The notes: generated by a model from the sequence alone, not told the origin. A stretch of 6,357 bases of DNA from Planctomycetota bacterium (GCA_030614245.1 JAUWKK010000173.1:1-6357), one strand, 5' to 3'; positions 1 to 6,155 are shown, numbered from the stretch's first letter. Numbers and translations: made by a program.

Positions 1-690
1 CTCGCCGGGCAGGCAGCTCATTGTCGAGACGAAACCTCTCGGCAGTTTGATCGGGGGTCTAGCAGGTTCGGGGGTATTCTGGGCAAGCGCCTGGGCGTCG
101 CCCTTCACTACGTGAACCAGCACCGTCCCGGCCACCTTAATGCGGCAAGTGCCGCTGCCGTCTGTAGAGCCCTGGATGGTGGCGAGCTTGCCGTCTGCAT
201 CGCGGAACATAGCCCGCACCCGGGCGGCCCCGACGGGGGCTCCGGTGGTAATATCCAGGCACGTTACGAGCAAATGCTCGGCGCCTCGGGCCGTCAGCAC
301 GGCGATATCGGAACGCACGATGATCTGTCGGGGGCAATCAGCCCTTTTCGCCGACAGGAGATAGATGCCGGGGCCGGGAAGAGGGATTCTGTGTTCGCCG
401 GCGGGCAGATCGTAGCGTTTGAGCGGCTCGATGTCCTCGGCGCTGAGCATCCGAAGCAGTTCGGCAAGCGAATCGGCGGCCAGGCTGCTTCGCTTGACGC
501 GTGCCAGGTTAACACGAGCCGGAGCCTTGAGCGATACGGCTGCCTCACCGACCGATGCGGGGAGACAGATTATGTGTCGAGGGCCAACCGGCGGTGCGTC
601 GGCACCGAACGCCGCCGACATCACAGCACCGGCCGCCAGCCAGATGATGATGTGTTTCACGCGAACTATCCGTGCGCCCAAGGCGAGCAT
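1..690 (-). CDS. Exported alpha-2-macroglobulin-like protein, N-terminal part (cut by left edge)
   Basis: The minus strand is open without a stop from ATG at 690 to the window edge (230 codons), so this is the 5' end of a longer gene. Residues 1-32 form a signal peptide: Arg/Lys-rich start, hydrophobic core IIIWLAAGAVMSAAFG, likely cleavage near FGA/DA. No lipobox cysteine is visible. The rest looks like consecutive beta-sandwich MG domains: GIYLLSAKRAD at about 108-118, a strand-rich stretch at 123-146, DITTGAPVGAARV at 146-158 and TDGSGTCRI at 176-184. The pattern 'D-x-x-TG-x-PV-x-x-A-x-V ... TDGSG' is typical of the MG2/MG3 region of bacterial alpha-2-macroglobulins, large extracytoplasmic protease-trapping proteins. 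The diagnostic thioester motif would lie outside the window, so a different secreted Ig-like or carboxypeptidase-regulatory-like protein remains possible. In-frame GTG at 660 is an alternative start that still keeps a signal peptide; neither start has a strong Shine-Dalgarno. A promoter lies just upstream. Confidence 0.8.
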   Translation of the reverse strand, partial: MLALGARIVRVKHIIIWLAAGAVMSAAFGADAPPVGPRHIICLPASVGEAAVSLKAPARVNLARVKRSSLAADSLAELLRMLSAEDIEPLKRYDLPAGEHRIPLPGPGIYLLSAKRADCPRQIIVRSDIAVLTARGAEHLLVTCLDITTGAPVGAARVRAMFRDADGKLATIQGSTDGSGTCRIKVAGTVLVHVVKGDAQALAQNTPEPARPPIKLPRGFVSTMSCLPGE

Positions 691-709
691 TGTCAATTGA
701 AGCTGCGAC

Positions 710-730
710 GGCCGGAACTTCAAACCGGCC
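710..730 (-). promoter_or_regulatory. Hairpin at the predicted 5' end of the macroglobulin-like mRNA
   Basis: A perfect 6-bp inverted repeat, GGCCGG (730-725) and CCGGCC (715-710), flanks a 9-nt loop. Because the predicted start site is only a few bases upstream, the RNA would begin almost at once with an all-G/C stem. Such 5' stems can protect mRNA from decay, and the element could also be a DNA operator. It has no U-tract and is not a terminator. Confidence 0.35.
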
Positions 731-739
731 ACAAACCTT

Positions 740-768
740 ATGATACAGCAACCGGCACGAGAATGCAA
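740..768 (-). promoter_or_regulatory. Predicted sigma70-type promoter for the macroglobulin-like gene
   Basis: On the minus strand TTGCAT (768-763) and TATCAT (745-740) are separated by exactly 17 bp, with TG directly before the -10 box. Each hexamer departs from consensus at two or fewer positions. A transcript would start near 731-734, giving a leader of about 43 nt to ATG 690 or about 73 nt to GTG 660. Consensus and spacing are seen in the sequence; activity is inferred. Confidence 0.55.
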
Positions 769-853
769 CGAAAAGAAGGCTTCAGGCCAGCAATTCCGCA
801 TCGAGCGTCCTGTCGGCGTCTTGGGGTTTGGTGAAACAGTTTGATATTGGCAG

Positions 854-1030
854 TTATCGGCATCGTGGGGTGTCGGCGAGTCTGCCGGTCAGTTTCGCAG
901 GACGATTCCCGGGGGCCGGCCTGCCCGCAGGTACGAGCCATTGAGACAGCAGTGGCCTCTCGTGCAACAGCTTTACCAGCCGCGAGCGAGCAGCTCTCTC
1001 GGTAGCCGGTATTGATCCTCGATGGCGCAT
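854..1030 (-). pseudogene. Remnant of a small conserved gene, possibly DUF6788-like, broken by a frameshift
   Basis: A 58-codon minus-strand frame starts at ATG 1030 behind a strong Shine-Dalgarno (GGAGG, five bases before the ATG), so the start looks genuine. Its first half (residues 9-28, ATERAARSRLVKLLHERPLL) reads like a helical N-terminus of short proteins common in planctomycete genomes, in which the text continues about as '..GSLV-x-M-x-R-x-CG-x-x-x-C-x-C..'. Here the frame turns into low-complexity Pro/Gly/Arg text after residue 28. The expected continuation VSMARTCGQAG appears in another frame at about 916-948. This fits loss of a few codons plus a frameshift, followed by truncation. 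The family link is from memory and tentative. It could instead be a real 58-residue protein of unknown function. Confidence 0.35.
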
Positions 1031-1042
1031 GACGCCCTCCGT
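1031..1042 (-). promoter_or_regulatory. Strong Shine-Dalgarno fixing the start at 1030
   Basis: On the minus strand CGGAGGGCGTC precedes ATG 1030, giving GGAGG with 5-base spacing. It is a stronger match than any site before the macroglobulin-like or GH31 genes, and is the main reason to regard the frame at 854-1030 as a former or present gene. Confidence 0.5.
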
Positions 1043-1239
1043 TCTGATATCTGCTATGCGATCAGATTGCGGGCGAATAATCAACGGTTTTCCGAATGCG
1101 AATTTGCTCCGCCTCCCGCATTACGGCAAAAGAGCAAGATCCTACAAGACTTACGTATGCATCGAAAATGTGGATGCGGAATTGCTGCAGGCGATGGATG
1201 AGGCCCCAAGCTGTCCGAGATTGCTGCTGCCCAAGTGGT

Positions 1240-1265
1240 GTCGGCCGCTATCGCCAACTGCCGAC
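1240..1265 (-). terminator. Weak hairpin after the GH31 stop codon
   Basis: Five bases past the GH31 TAA (1272-1270), GTCGGC and GCCGAC form a 6-bp stem around a 14-nt loop on the minus strand. No run of U follows, so this would be a poor intrinsic terminator. It may only slow the 3' exonuclease, or be chance in GC-rich DNA. Confidence 0.2.
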
Positions 1266-1269
1266 CTCG

Positions 1270-3573
1270 TTATTGGCCGCGATCTGCGCTGACGGTCATC
1301 GAGAGGCCGGCGGCACCCGAACCGGGGCACTTGATGTGGACGACCCTGGTTGAGGCATCGTACCAGAACCCTTTGGCGGCGGACTTCAACGCAGCTTTAG
1401 TTCTGTGCCGGGGGAAGCGCTCGGTGCCGTTCTTCAGCACGGCGGCCGGGGCCGGAGCAGGCGCTTGCCAACGGATATTGCAGAGATACGTCCGGTCCGG
1501 GACGCCGTAGCCCTTGTCTTCCACCGAGAGGTCCACCCGGACCTGGCGTGGGCCGGCCTTAGTGCAGGAGAAATGTGTCAAGCGATGCTTCTCCCATCCG
1601 GGCGCATTTCCGCCATTGTCTTCGTAGAGGGTGTAGCGCGATGTGCCGGACGGGGCGGGGAAGACCTCGAGGGTGAGAGGGTCGGTAGGTTTTTGATCGA
1701 CGTATTGGATGTCCGGTCCCATGGGAATGATCGCCCCGGCCTTCACGAACAGCGGAATCTTGTCTGACGGGGTAGGGTAGGACCGCAAGGTGACCGGCCC
1801 GTTGTAGACCGTCCCGTCCCACCAATCGGTCCACTGCCCGGCCGGCAGGTATATCTTGTCGGTCTTCCGTGGAGGTATTACCGGTGAGACCAGGAGCCAG
1901 TCGCCGAACAGGTAGTCGTGAGGTTCGTCGCGGCACACCGGATCATCGGTATAGTCGAGCACCATGGCCCGCATGATGGGCACGCCGGTCCGGCTCGCCT
2001 GCCAGGCGGTGGAATAGATGTAGGGCATCAGCCGGTAGCGTAGGCGGGTATACTTCCGGTAGCAGTTCTGGTCCTCGTCGGTGAAGTCCCACGGCCGCTT
2101 ACCCTGGAACACGTTTGGATTGGGCGTAAGCATCCCGAACTCGACGTGGCGCTGAGTTTCCTCGCCGTCCTTGCAGGTGTTGCCGAACCCCATCATGTCG
2201 AAGGAGAAATGGGCATAGCCGGCCAGGCCGGCGCTGAGGTGATTGGCGATGATGCCGGGCAGATGCCCGGTGCTCGTATCGCCGTTCCACAACGTCGGGA
2301 AGCGGTGCATGCCGAAGCCGTGGCGGTTGAACATGGCGCCGCGGCCCCCGCTCTTGTGTGCGGTTCGCTCGAACACCGACTTATACCACAGGAAGCGCCG
2401 CAAATCGGCGGTGTTGTCGATGGGCGGGCCGGTGGCGGCCAGGGTGTCCGCCCCGCTGCGCGGATCGTTCTCGCGGTCCACCTTGTAGTGGTGCAGCCCT
2501 CGGCCCCAATAGGCCTGATGCCACTCGTTGAAGAACCAGTTCCGCCACCCGGGATCGGTGAAATCCTGTTTGGGCTGCGGCGGTTCCCCGGGACCGAAGG
2601 GCTTGAGGTCGAACTGCGATATCCACACGCTGAACTCGAAGTTCCGGCCGGCCACGTCGATTACCGCGGGATCGCGGGGGACATCATTGAAGTTGGAATC
2701 AACGCGGATGATGTCGCCTCGGTAGCCGCCCTCCCGGACCCGGCGTGCGCCCTCGTTCCAGTCATAGGGGGTGCGTAGCGTCCAGTATTCGTGGTAGGCC
2801 ACGCCATACATATACTTGGGAAGGAAGCCGGGACGCCCGGTGACCTGGGTGTATAGATCGAGGATATGCCGGAAGGCGGGCCCGTAGAACATGTAGTAAT
2901 CGCGGTGGGGACCTTTCATACCGCCCGATATCCGGTATGATCCGGAACCGCCCATCCGGAACTTGGCCCGGTTCCAGGTATCGAGGAACAACCCGTACCC
3001 GCGGGTGCTCATGAAGAATGAGGCATTGGCCACGCCTTCCTGGGCCCAGGCCGCGCCGGTCCGCTTCAAGGTGGACGGGTTGACGGTGCCTTCCCCTCCC
3101 GAGATACAGCCGAATCCGTAGAAGAACTCGTCATCGAACTTTCGCTTGGTGATGGTTTCGGCGGCGCCGCCGAGGTCTTCGGTGATGAGCTTGCCAGCTA
3201 GCGTGTAGAGGCCGATGCCGAAGGGGCGCTTCAGGCACCGGACCTTCAACCGGCCGGTCACGATCTCGACCCGGTCATCGTGATCGTGGACGGTGAACGG
3301 CACCGGATCCCAGTCGTATTTCACCACCAGGAAGGGGCCGTAATAGTCGAGGTATAACGAATCGGGCTGGAACTGGCCGGCCTCGTCCGAGATCTTGACC
3401 CGGATAATGTCCTTTTTGCAGACGATCACATCCACGGACTCCGGGGTGCCGGAGAGCCGGAAGGACACCTTATTGCCGGACACCCGGTAGGACGAGAAGT
3501 CCCCCGCGCACAGCCGGACCGCGGTCAGACTCACAGCGGACAATACAAGCAGGAAGCGTGGTATTAGGTTCAT
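1270..3573 (-). CDS. Exported glycoside hydrolase family 31 (alpha-glucosidase/alpha-xylosidase-like)
   Basis: The 767-residue product carries a signal peptide (residues 1-24, hydrophobic core FLLVLSAVSLTAV, likely cleavage at CAG/D), so it should act outside the cytoplasm. An N-terminal beta domain (about 25-250, with YGLFLDTWNRAKFRMG at 193-208) precedes a (beta/alpha)8 barrel from about 251. YKVDREND at 363-370 supplies the nucleophile Asp366 and LWNGDTST at 428-435 the acid/base Asp432; Arg417 and FSFDMMGFGN (456-465) are also typical. LFGDWLLVSPVI (555-566) and YLPAGQWTDWWDG (575-587) mark the proximal beta domain, and a distal beta domain follows to the end. GH31 enzymes hydrolyse alpha-glycosides with retention, but the substrate cannot be told from sequence. 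Two features are odd: the Glu usually three residues after the nucleophile is Asn369, and the usual substrate-binding His before 'PW' seems absent (TPNPNVFQG, 483-491). ATG 3573 is the first start after an in-frame stop and lacks a good ribosome binding site. No pathway partners adjoin it. Confidence 0.95.
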   Translation of the reverse strand: MNLIPRFLLVLSAVSLTAVRLCAGDFSSYRVSGNKVSFRLSGTPESVDVIVCKKDIIRVKISDEAGQFQPDSLYLDYYGPFLVVKYDWDPVPFTVHDHDDRVEIVTGRLKVRCLKRPFGIGLYTLAGKLITEDLGGAAETITKRKFDDEFFYGFGCISGGEGTVNPSTLKRTGAAWAQEGVANASFFMSTRGYGLFLDTWNRAKFRMGGSGSYRISGGMKGPHRDYYMFYGPAFRHILDLYTQVTGRPGFLPKYMYGVAYHEYWTLRTPYDWNEGARRVREGGYRGDIIRVDSNFNDVPRDPAVIDVAGRNFEFSVWISQFDLKPFGPGEPPQPKQDFTDPGWRNWFFNEWHQAYWGRGLHHYKVDRENDPRSGADTLAATGPPIDNTADLRRFLWYKSVFERTAHKSGGRGAMFNRHGFGMHRFPTLWNGDTSTGHLPGIIANHLSAGLAGYAHFSFDMMGFGNTCKDGEETQRHVEFGMLTPNPNVFQGKRPWDFTDEDQNCYRKYTRLRYRLMPYIYSTAWQASRTGVPIMRAMVLDYTDDPVCRDEPHDYLFGDWLLVSPVIPPRKTDKIYLPAGQWTDWWDGTVYNGPVTLRSYPTPSDKIPLFVKAGAIIPMGPDIQYVDQKPTDPLTLEVFPAPSGTSRYTLYEDNGGNAPGWEKHRLTHFSCTKAGPRQVRVDLSVEDKGYGVPDRTYLCNIRWQAPAPAPAAVLKNGTERFPRHRTKAALKSAAKGFWYDASTRVVHIKCPGSGAAGLSMTVSADRGQ

Positions 3574-3608
3574 TATTCAGGCGTCCATTTACTCCATTTA
3601 CTCGGCAT
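3573..3608 (-). CDS. Putative leader mini-ORF overlapping the GH31 start (MPSKWSKWTPE)
   Basis: ATG at 3608 opens an 11-codon frame on the minus strand. Its TAA (3575-3573) shares one base with the GH31 ATG (3573-3571), giving TAATG, an arrangement known for translational coupling. The 9-bp tandem duplication in this leader makes the peptide repeat Ser-Lys-Trp twice. Its own ribosome binding site is weak (GGGA almost touching the ATG). GH31 has no well-placed Shine-Dalgarno, which makes coupling plausible. The peptide is very short and could be chance. Confidence 0.25.
   Translation of the reverse strand: MPSKWSKWTPE
3584..3603. repeat. Perfect 9-bp tandem duplication in the GH31 leader
   Basis: The plus-strand unit TCCATTTAC occurs twice head to tail (3584-3592 and 3593-3601), followed by TC, the start of a third copy. 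On the minus strand it gives the repeated text GAGTAAATG between the predicted promoter and the GH31 start. A two-copy repeat can arise by slippage. Here it also duplicates an ATG and the Ser-Lys-Trp codons of the mini-ORF. Confidence 0.8.
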
Positions 3609-3630
3609 TTCCCAGATAACTCTTGCCCAT
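3598..3630 (-). CDS. Putative 10-residue upstream ORF in the GH31 leader (MGKSYLGNAE)
   Basis: ATG at 3630 has AGGA five bases upstream (3639-3636), the best ribosome binding site in the GH31 leader. It encodes ten residues and stops at TAA 3600-3598, in the same frame as GH31 and overlapping the start of the second mini-ORF at 3608. It lies about 18 nt from the predicted mRNA start. Translation here could load ribosomes ahead of GH31 or attenuate it. Only its position and Shine-Dalgarno support it. Confidence 0.22.
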   Translation of the reverse strand: MGKSYLGNAE

Positions 3631-3654
3631 CACCGTCCTGCGGCATCAGACGTC

Positions 3655-3682
3655 AGTATACTCTTATCCCGGCGGGTTGCAA
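3655..3682 (-). promoter_or_regulatory. Predicted sigma70-type promoter of the GH31 gene
   Basis: On the minus strand TTGCAA (3682-3677) and TATACT (3660-3655) are separated by 16 bp. The -10 box is close to consensus. A start near 3648 gives a leader of about 75 nt. The spacer contains the 9-bp palindrome CCCGCCGGG (3676-3668), a possible but unproven repressor site. Confidence 0.5.
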
Positions 3683-3708
3683 ACGACTTCCGGCGCGGAT
3701 TGTAGAAT
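3677..3708 (+). promoter_or_regulatory. Possible promoter for the helicase gene
   Basis: On the plus strand TAGAAT (3703-3708) resembles a -10 box and TTGCAA (3677-3682) a -35 box, but the 20-bp spacing is longer than the usual 16-18. TTGCAA is its own reverse complement and also serves the GH31 promoter on the other strand. A start near 3715 would leave a leader of about 215 nt before ATG 3931. Confidence 0.25.
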
Positions 3709-3912
3709 AGTGTGCACAGCCAGAGGCCCCTTGAGAGTCCATTTGCCCGCTGTCGCACCGTAATCGTGATGAAACGCCACTTATCCGGGCGTTCGGACCA
3801 GGAACTGGCAGACCGTCTCCGTTGCCCCCGCGTCCTGCCATGCCTTCTCGCGTCGGGAGCAGCCTTTACTTGCCGCCGCGTATCTGGTATCGTCTTCGGG
3901 CCTGCCCGCATC

Positions 3913-3925
3913 AGGAGGACCGGAG
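3913..3925 (+). promoter_or_regulatory. Ribosome binding sites fixing the helicase start at 3931
   Basis: AGGAGG at 3913-3918 lies 12 bases from ATG 3931, and GGAG at 3922-3925 lies 5 bases from it. Either or both can pair with 16S rRNA. No comparable site precedes the in-frame upstream starts GTG 3712 and ATG 3769, so they decide the start. Confidence 0.7.
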
Positions 3926-3930
3926 ATTCA

Positions 3931-6102
3931 ATGGGCATTCTCGACGACGTGACCCCCGCACAGCGGGAAGCCATAACACACATCGACGGCCCGCTGCTCG
4001 TGGTGGCGGGAGCGGGCAGCGGGAAGACGCGCGTCATCACCAGGCGCGTCGCTTATCTCGTTGAACGGGGCATCGGCCCGTACAGCATCCTCGCGATCAC
4101 GTTCACCAACAAGGCCGCCGGTGAGATGAAGGAGCGCATCGAGCAACTGGGCGCCTCGCGTGGGGTCTGGATATCGACCTTCCATTCGATGTGCGCTCGA
4201 ATGCTGAGGCAGTCGCCCGAACTCATCGAACGAGACCGGAACTTCGTCATATACGACACAGCCGACCAGGCCGCATGCGTCAAGGGCGTGATGAAGCGGC
4301 TCGAGATCAGCTCGCAGGAGTACTCGCCGCAGAAATTCCGCAACGCGATCAGCCGCGCGAAGAACGATTTCCAGACGCCGGAGCAATTTGCGGAGCGGGT
4401 GGATGGATACTTCGACAACATCGTCGCAAAGGTATATCGCCTCTACAACGAGGCCCTGGCCGCCGGCAATGCCCTCGACTTCGACGACCTGCTCATGTGC
4501 GCCGCACGGCTCCTGATCGATAACGAGGACTTCAGAACCCGCTGGCAGGAGCGCTTCCACTACATACTGGTCGACGAGTATCAGGACACGAACCGCACTC
4601 AGTATATCATCGCCAGGCACTTGGCTTCGGGACGGCGGAACCTCTGTGCGACAGGCGATCCCGACCAGTCGATCTATGGCTGGCGCGGAGCCGACCTGCG
4701 AAACATCCTCGACTTCCAGAAGGATTATCCCGACGCCAGGCTCGTCAAGCTCGAAGAAAACTTCCGCTCGACGCAGGTTATTCTCGACGCGGCCTCGGCC
4801 GTGATCTCGAACAACGTCGAGCGAATCGAACGCGACCTTTTCACGACCAGGCAGGGCGGGAGTGCCATCAAGGTGTTCGCCTGCATGGACGAGGAAGACG
4901 AGGCCTACACCGTCGGCAAGGCCATCATCCAGCACATCGATAATGGCAGCAGCTACGGCGATTTCGCCGTCTTCTATCGAACCAACGCCCAGTCGCGCGC
5001 CTTCGAGACAAGCTTCAGGACGCTCGGCATCCCATACGTACTCGTCGGGGCCGTCGAGTTCTACAACCGCAAGGAAGTGAAAGACATCACCGCCTATCTG
5101 CGCGTCGTCGCGAACGAGCAGGACAACGTGGCTGCCGCCCGGATCATCAACGTGCCCCCCCGAGGCATCGGCGCCAGAACCGTCGCCACACTGGAGCGCA
5201 GAGCACAGGCAGAAGGTGTCTCAATGATGCGGGCCGCAATGGGCGTAGAAGCTGCGGGCCTCGCAACGCGCGCCGTCAGCGCCGTGCAGAAGTTCACTCA
5301 GTTGATCGCGACGCTCAAGAGCATGCCTCAGACACATGTGGCCGATCTCGTCCGGGCCGCCATAGAGCTGACCGGGTATGAAACTATGCTCACGGCCTCG
5401 AGCGATCTGCGGGCCGACGAACGCATCGATAACATCCGCGAACTTGCCAGCGCGGCGGCCGAATACGACGACATACACCCCGACGGAGGCCTGCTGGACT
5501 TCCTCGAAACCGTCGCTCTCGTATCCGACACCGATGCACTGCCGGACGACGCGGAGCACGTTACGCTGATGACGATCCATTCGGCGAAAGGGCTCGAGTT
5601 CCCCGTCGTCTTCATCACCGGAATGGAGCAGGGCCTGCTCCCGCACGCTAAGGCACTCGAAGACCCGAACGGCGAGGAGGAGGAGCGCCGACTCTTCTAC
5701 GTCGCCGTCACCCGTGCGCAGCACGAGCTCATCATCACCCTCACCGCCGGGCGCCGCACGTACGGCGCCCTGGAGTTCACCGAGCCGTCCTGCTTCATAC
5801 ACGAAATCCCCAGCCAACTGCTCGAGGATCAGCATGCGGTCCCGGCGCCCGGCGTGGGCCTCGATGCTGATGACGAGTTCGCAATCGACTACGACTTCGA
5901 CCAGTCGCCGCCGCAAGATGAGTCGATCTCGGAATTCGCTGAGAGCTTCCGGCGCGGCGACTACGTAGAACACGGCAAGTTCGGCCGCGGGCGTGTGCTG
6001 TCGGTGAGCGGGCGCGGCAGGAAGCGCACGGTGCGCGTCAGTTTTGCAGCAGGCGAGAAGACGCTGCGGCTGAAGTTCGCCGCTCTCAAACGGCTGCCTT
6101 GA
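3931..6102 (+). CDS. pcrA: ATP-dependent 3'-5' DNA helicase PcrA/UvrD (superfamily 1A)
   Basis: The 723-residue product has all helicase motifs in order: Q motif VTPAQREAI (7-15), Walker A AGAGSGKT (26-33), Ia AITFTNKAAGEMKER (55-69), II VDEYQDT (214-220), III GDPDQSIYGWRGAD (242-255), IV LEENFRST (274-281), V TIHSAKGLEF (548-557) and VI RRLFYVAVTRA (586-596). The arginine finger and DEXQ box are intact. An acidic linker (about 632-672) leads to a C-terminal Tudor-like domain (GDYVEHGKFGRGRVL at 676-690 to the end), which in PcrA/UvrD binds RNA polymerase. Members unwind DNA in nucleotide excision and mismatch repair, dismantle RecA filaments and resolve replication-transcription conflicts. 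Length matches the usual 720 or so. Start 3931 puts the Q motif near residue 7, as in the family, and has ribosome binding sites; the open frame back to 3712 is unlike PcrA. UvrD is an equally valid name; Rep is less likely given the Tudor tail. The gene stands alone. Confidence 0.97.
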   Translation: MGILDDVTPAQREAITHIDGPLLVVAGAGSGKTRVITRRVAYLVERGIGPYSILAITFTNKAAGEMKERIEQLGASRGVWISTFHSMCARMLRQSPELIERDRNFVIYDTADQAACVKGVMKRLEISSQEYSPQKFRNAISRAKNDFQTPEQFAERVDGYFDNIVAKVYRLYNEALAAGNALDFDDLLMCAARLLIDNEDFRTRWQERFHYILVDEYQDTNRTQYIIARHLASGRRNLCATGDPDQSIYGWRGADLRNILDFQKDYPDARLVKLEENFRSTQVILDAASAVISNNVERIERDLFTTRQGGSAIKVFACMDEEDEAYTVGKAIIQHIDNGSSYGDFAVFYRTNAQSRAFETSFRTLGIPYVLVGAVEFYNRKEVKDITAYLRVVANEQDNVAAARIINVPPRGIGARTVATLERRAQAEGVSMMRAAMGVEAAGLATRAVSAVQKFTQLIATLKSMPQTHVADLVRAAIELTGYETMLTASSDLRADERIDNIRELASAAAEYDDIHPDGGLLDFLETVALVSDTDALPDDAEHVTLMTIHSAKGLEFPVVFITGMEQGLLPHAKALEDPNGEEEERRLFYVAVTRAQHELIITLTAGRRTYGALEFTEPSCFIHEIPSQLLEDQHAVPAPGVGLDADDEFAIDYDFDQSPPQDESISEFAESFRRGDYVEHGKFGRGRVLSVSGRGRKRTVRVSFAAGEKTLRLKFAALKRLP

Positions 6103-6129
6103 GACGGCTTGGCCGGACAGGGCCCTTCA

Positions 6130-6155
6130 CACCGCTACCAACCCGCCCGGCGGTG
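6130..6155 (+). terminator. Weak hairpin downstream of pcrA
   Basis: CACCGC (6130-6135) and GCGGTG (6150-6155) form a 6-bp stem with a 14-nt loop, 28 bases after the pcrA stop. No T-run follows. A second GC stem, GCCCG/CGGGC at 6185-6199 with a 5-nt loop, also lacks one. Either could be a poor terminator between the convergent pcrA and tRNA genes. The rest of 6103-6272 shows nothing recognisable. Confidence 0.2.

Larger units (their letters stand above)
691..1269. other. Gene-poor spacer between the macroglobulin-like gene and the GH31 3' end
   Basis: This stretch of 579 bases holds the promoter and hairpin of the left gene, a probable gene remnant at 854-1030, and a weak hairpin after the GH31 stop. 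Between about 1085 and 1239 I recognise nothing. The plus-strand frame at 1029-1292 has no ribosome binding site or family resemblance and runs into the GH31 3' end. Confidence 0.6.
3574..3930. other. Divergent intergenic region between the GH31 and helicase genes
   Basis: These 357 bases separate two outward-facing genes. They hold the GH31 promoter, its leader with the 9-bp duplication and mini-ORFs, a weaker candidate promoter toward pcrA and the pcrA ribosome binding site. Between about 3715 and 3910 the plus strand stays open in the pcrA frame, but I see no conserved RNA structure or protein motif there. Confidence 0.6.

Noticed and set aside
112..834. 240-codon open frame on the plus strand
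   Set aside because: It is antisense to the signal-peptide gene at 1-690, has no ribosome binding site, and its translation is Arg/Gly/His-rich with no recognisable domain. The minus-strand frame has family motifs.
831..944. Short plus-strand frame from GTG 831 (VKQFDIGSYRHRG...)
   Set aside because: It has only 37 codons, no ribosome binding site and no family, and lies opposite the probable gene remnant.
1043..1066. Inverted repeat TCTGAT/ATCAGA ahead of the remnant gene
   Set aside because: A 6-bp, AT-containing stem with a 12-nt loop is expected by chance and has no other support.
1029..1292. 87-codon plus-strand frame in the spacer
   Set aside because: It has no Shine-Dalgarno, shows no family resemblance, runs into the GH31 3' end and overlaps the better-supported start at 1030 on the minus strand.
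2146..2778. 210-codon plus-strand frame inside GH31
   Set aside because: It is antisense to the GH31 catalytic domain; the GH31 frame carries all motifs, and this one is a GC-rich shadow.
3630..4040. 136-codon minus-strand frame over the divergent region and the pcrA start
   Set aside because: It spans both promoters and the pcrA N-terminus, and its translation is Arg/Ser-rich without protein-like pattern.
3928..4935. 335-codon minus-strand frame inside pcrA, and a 250-codon one at 5221-5973
   Set aside because: Both lie opposite conserved helicase motifs and arise from the strong GC bias at third codon positions. Neither has a start signal or a known domain.
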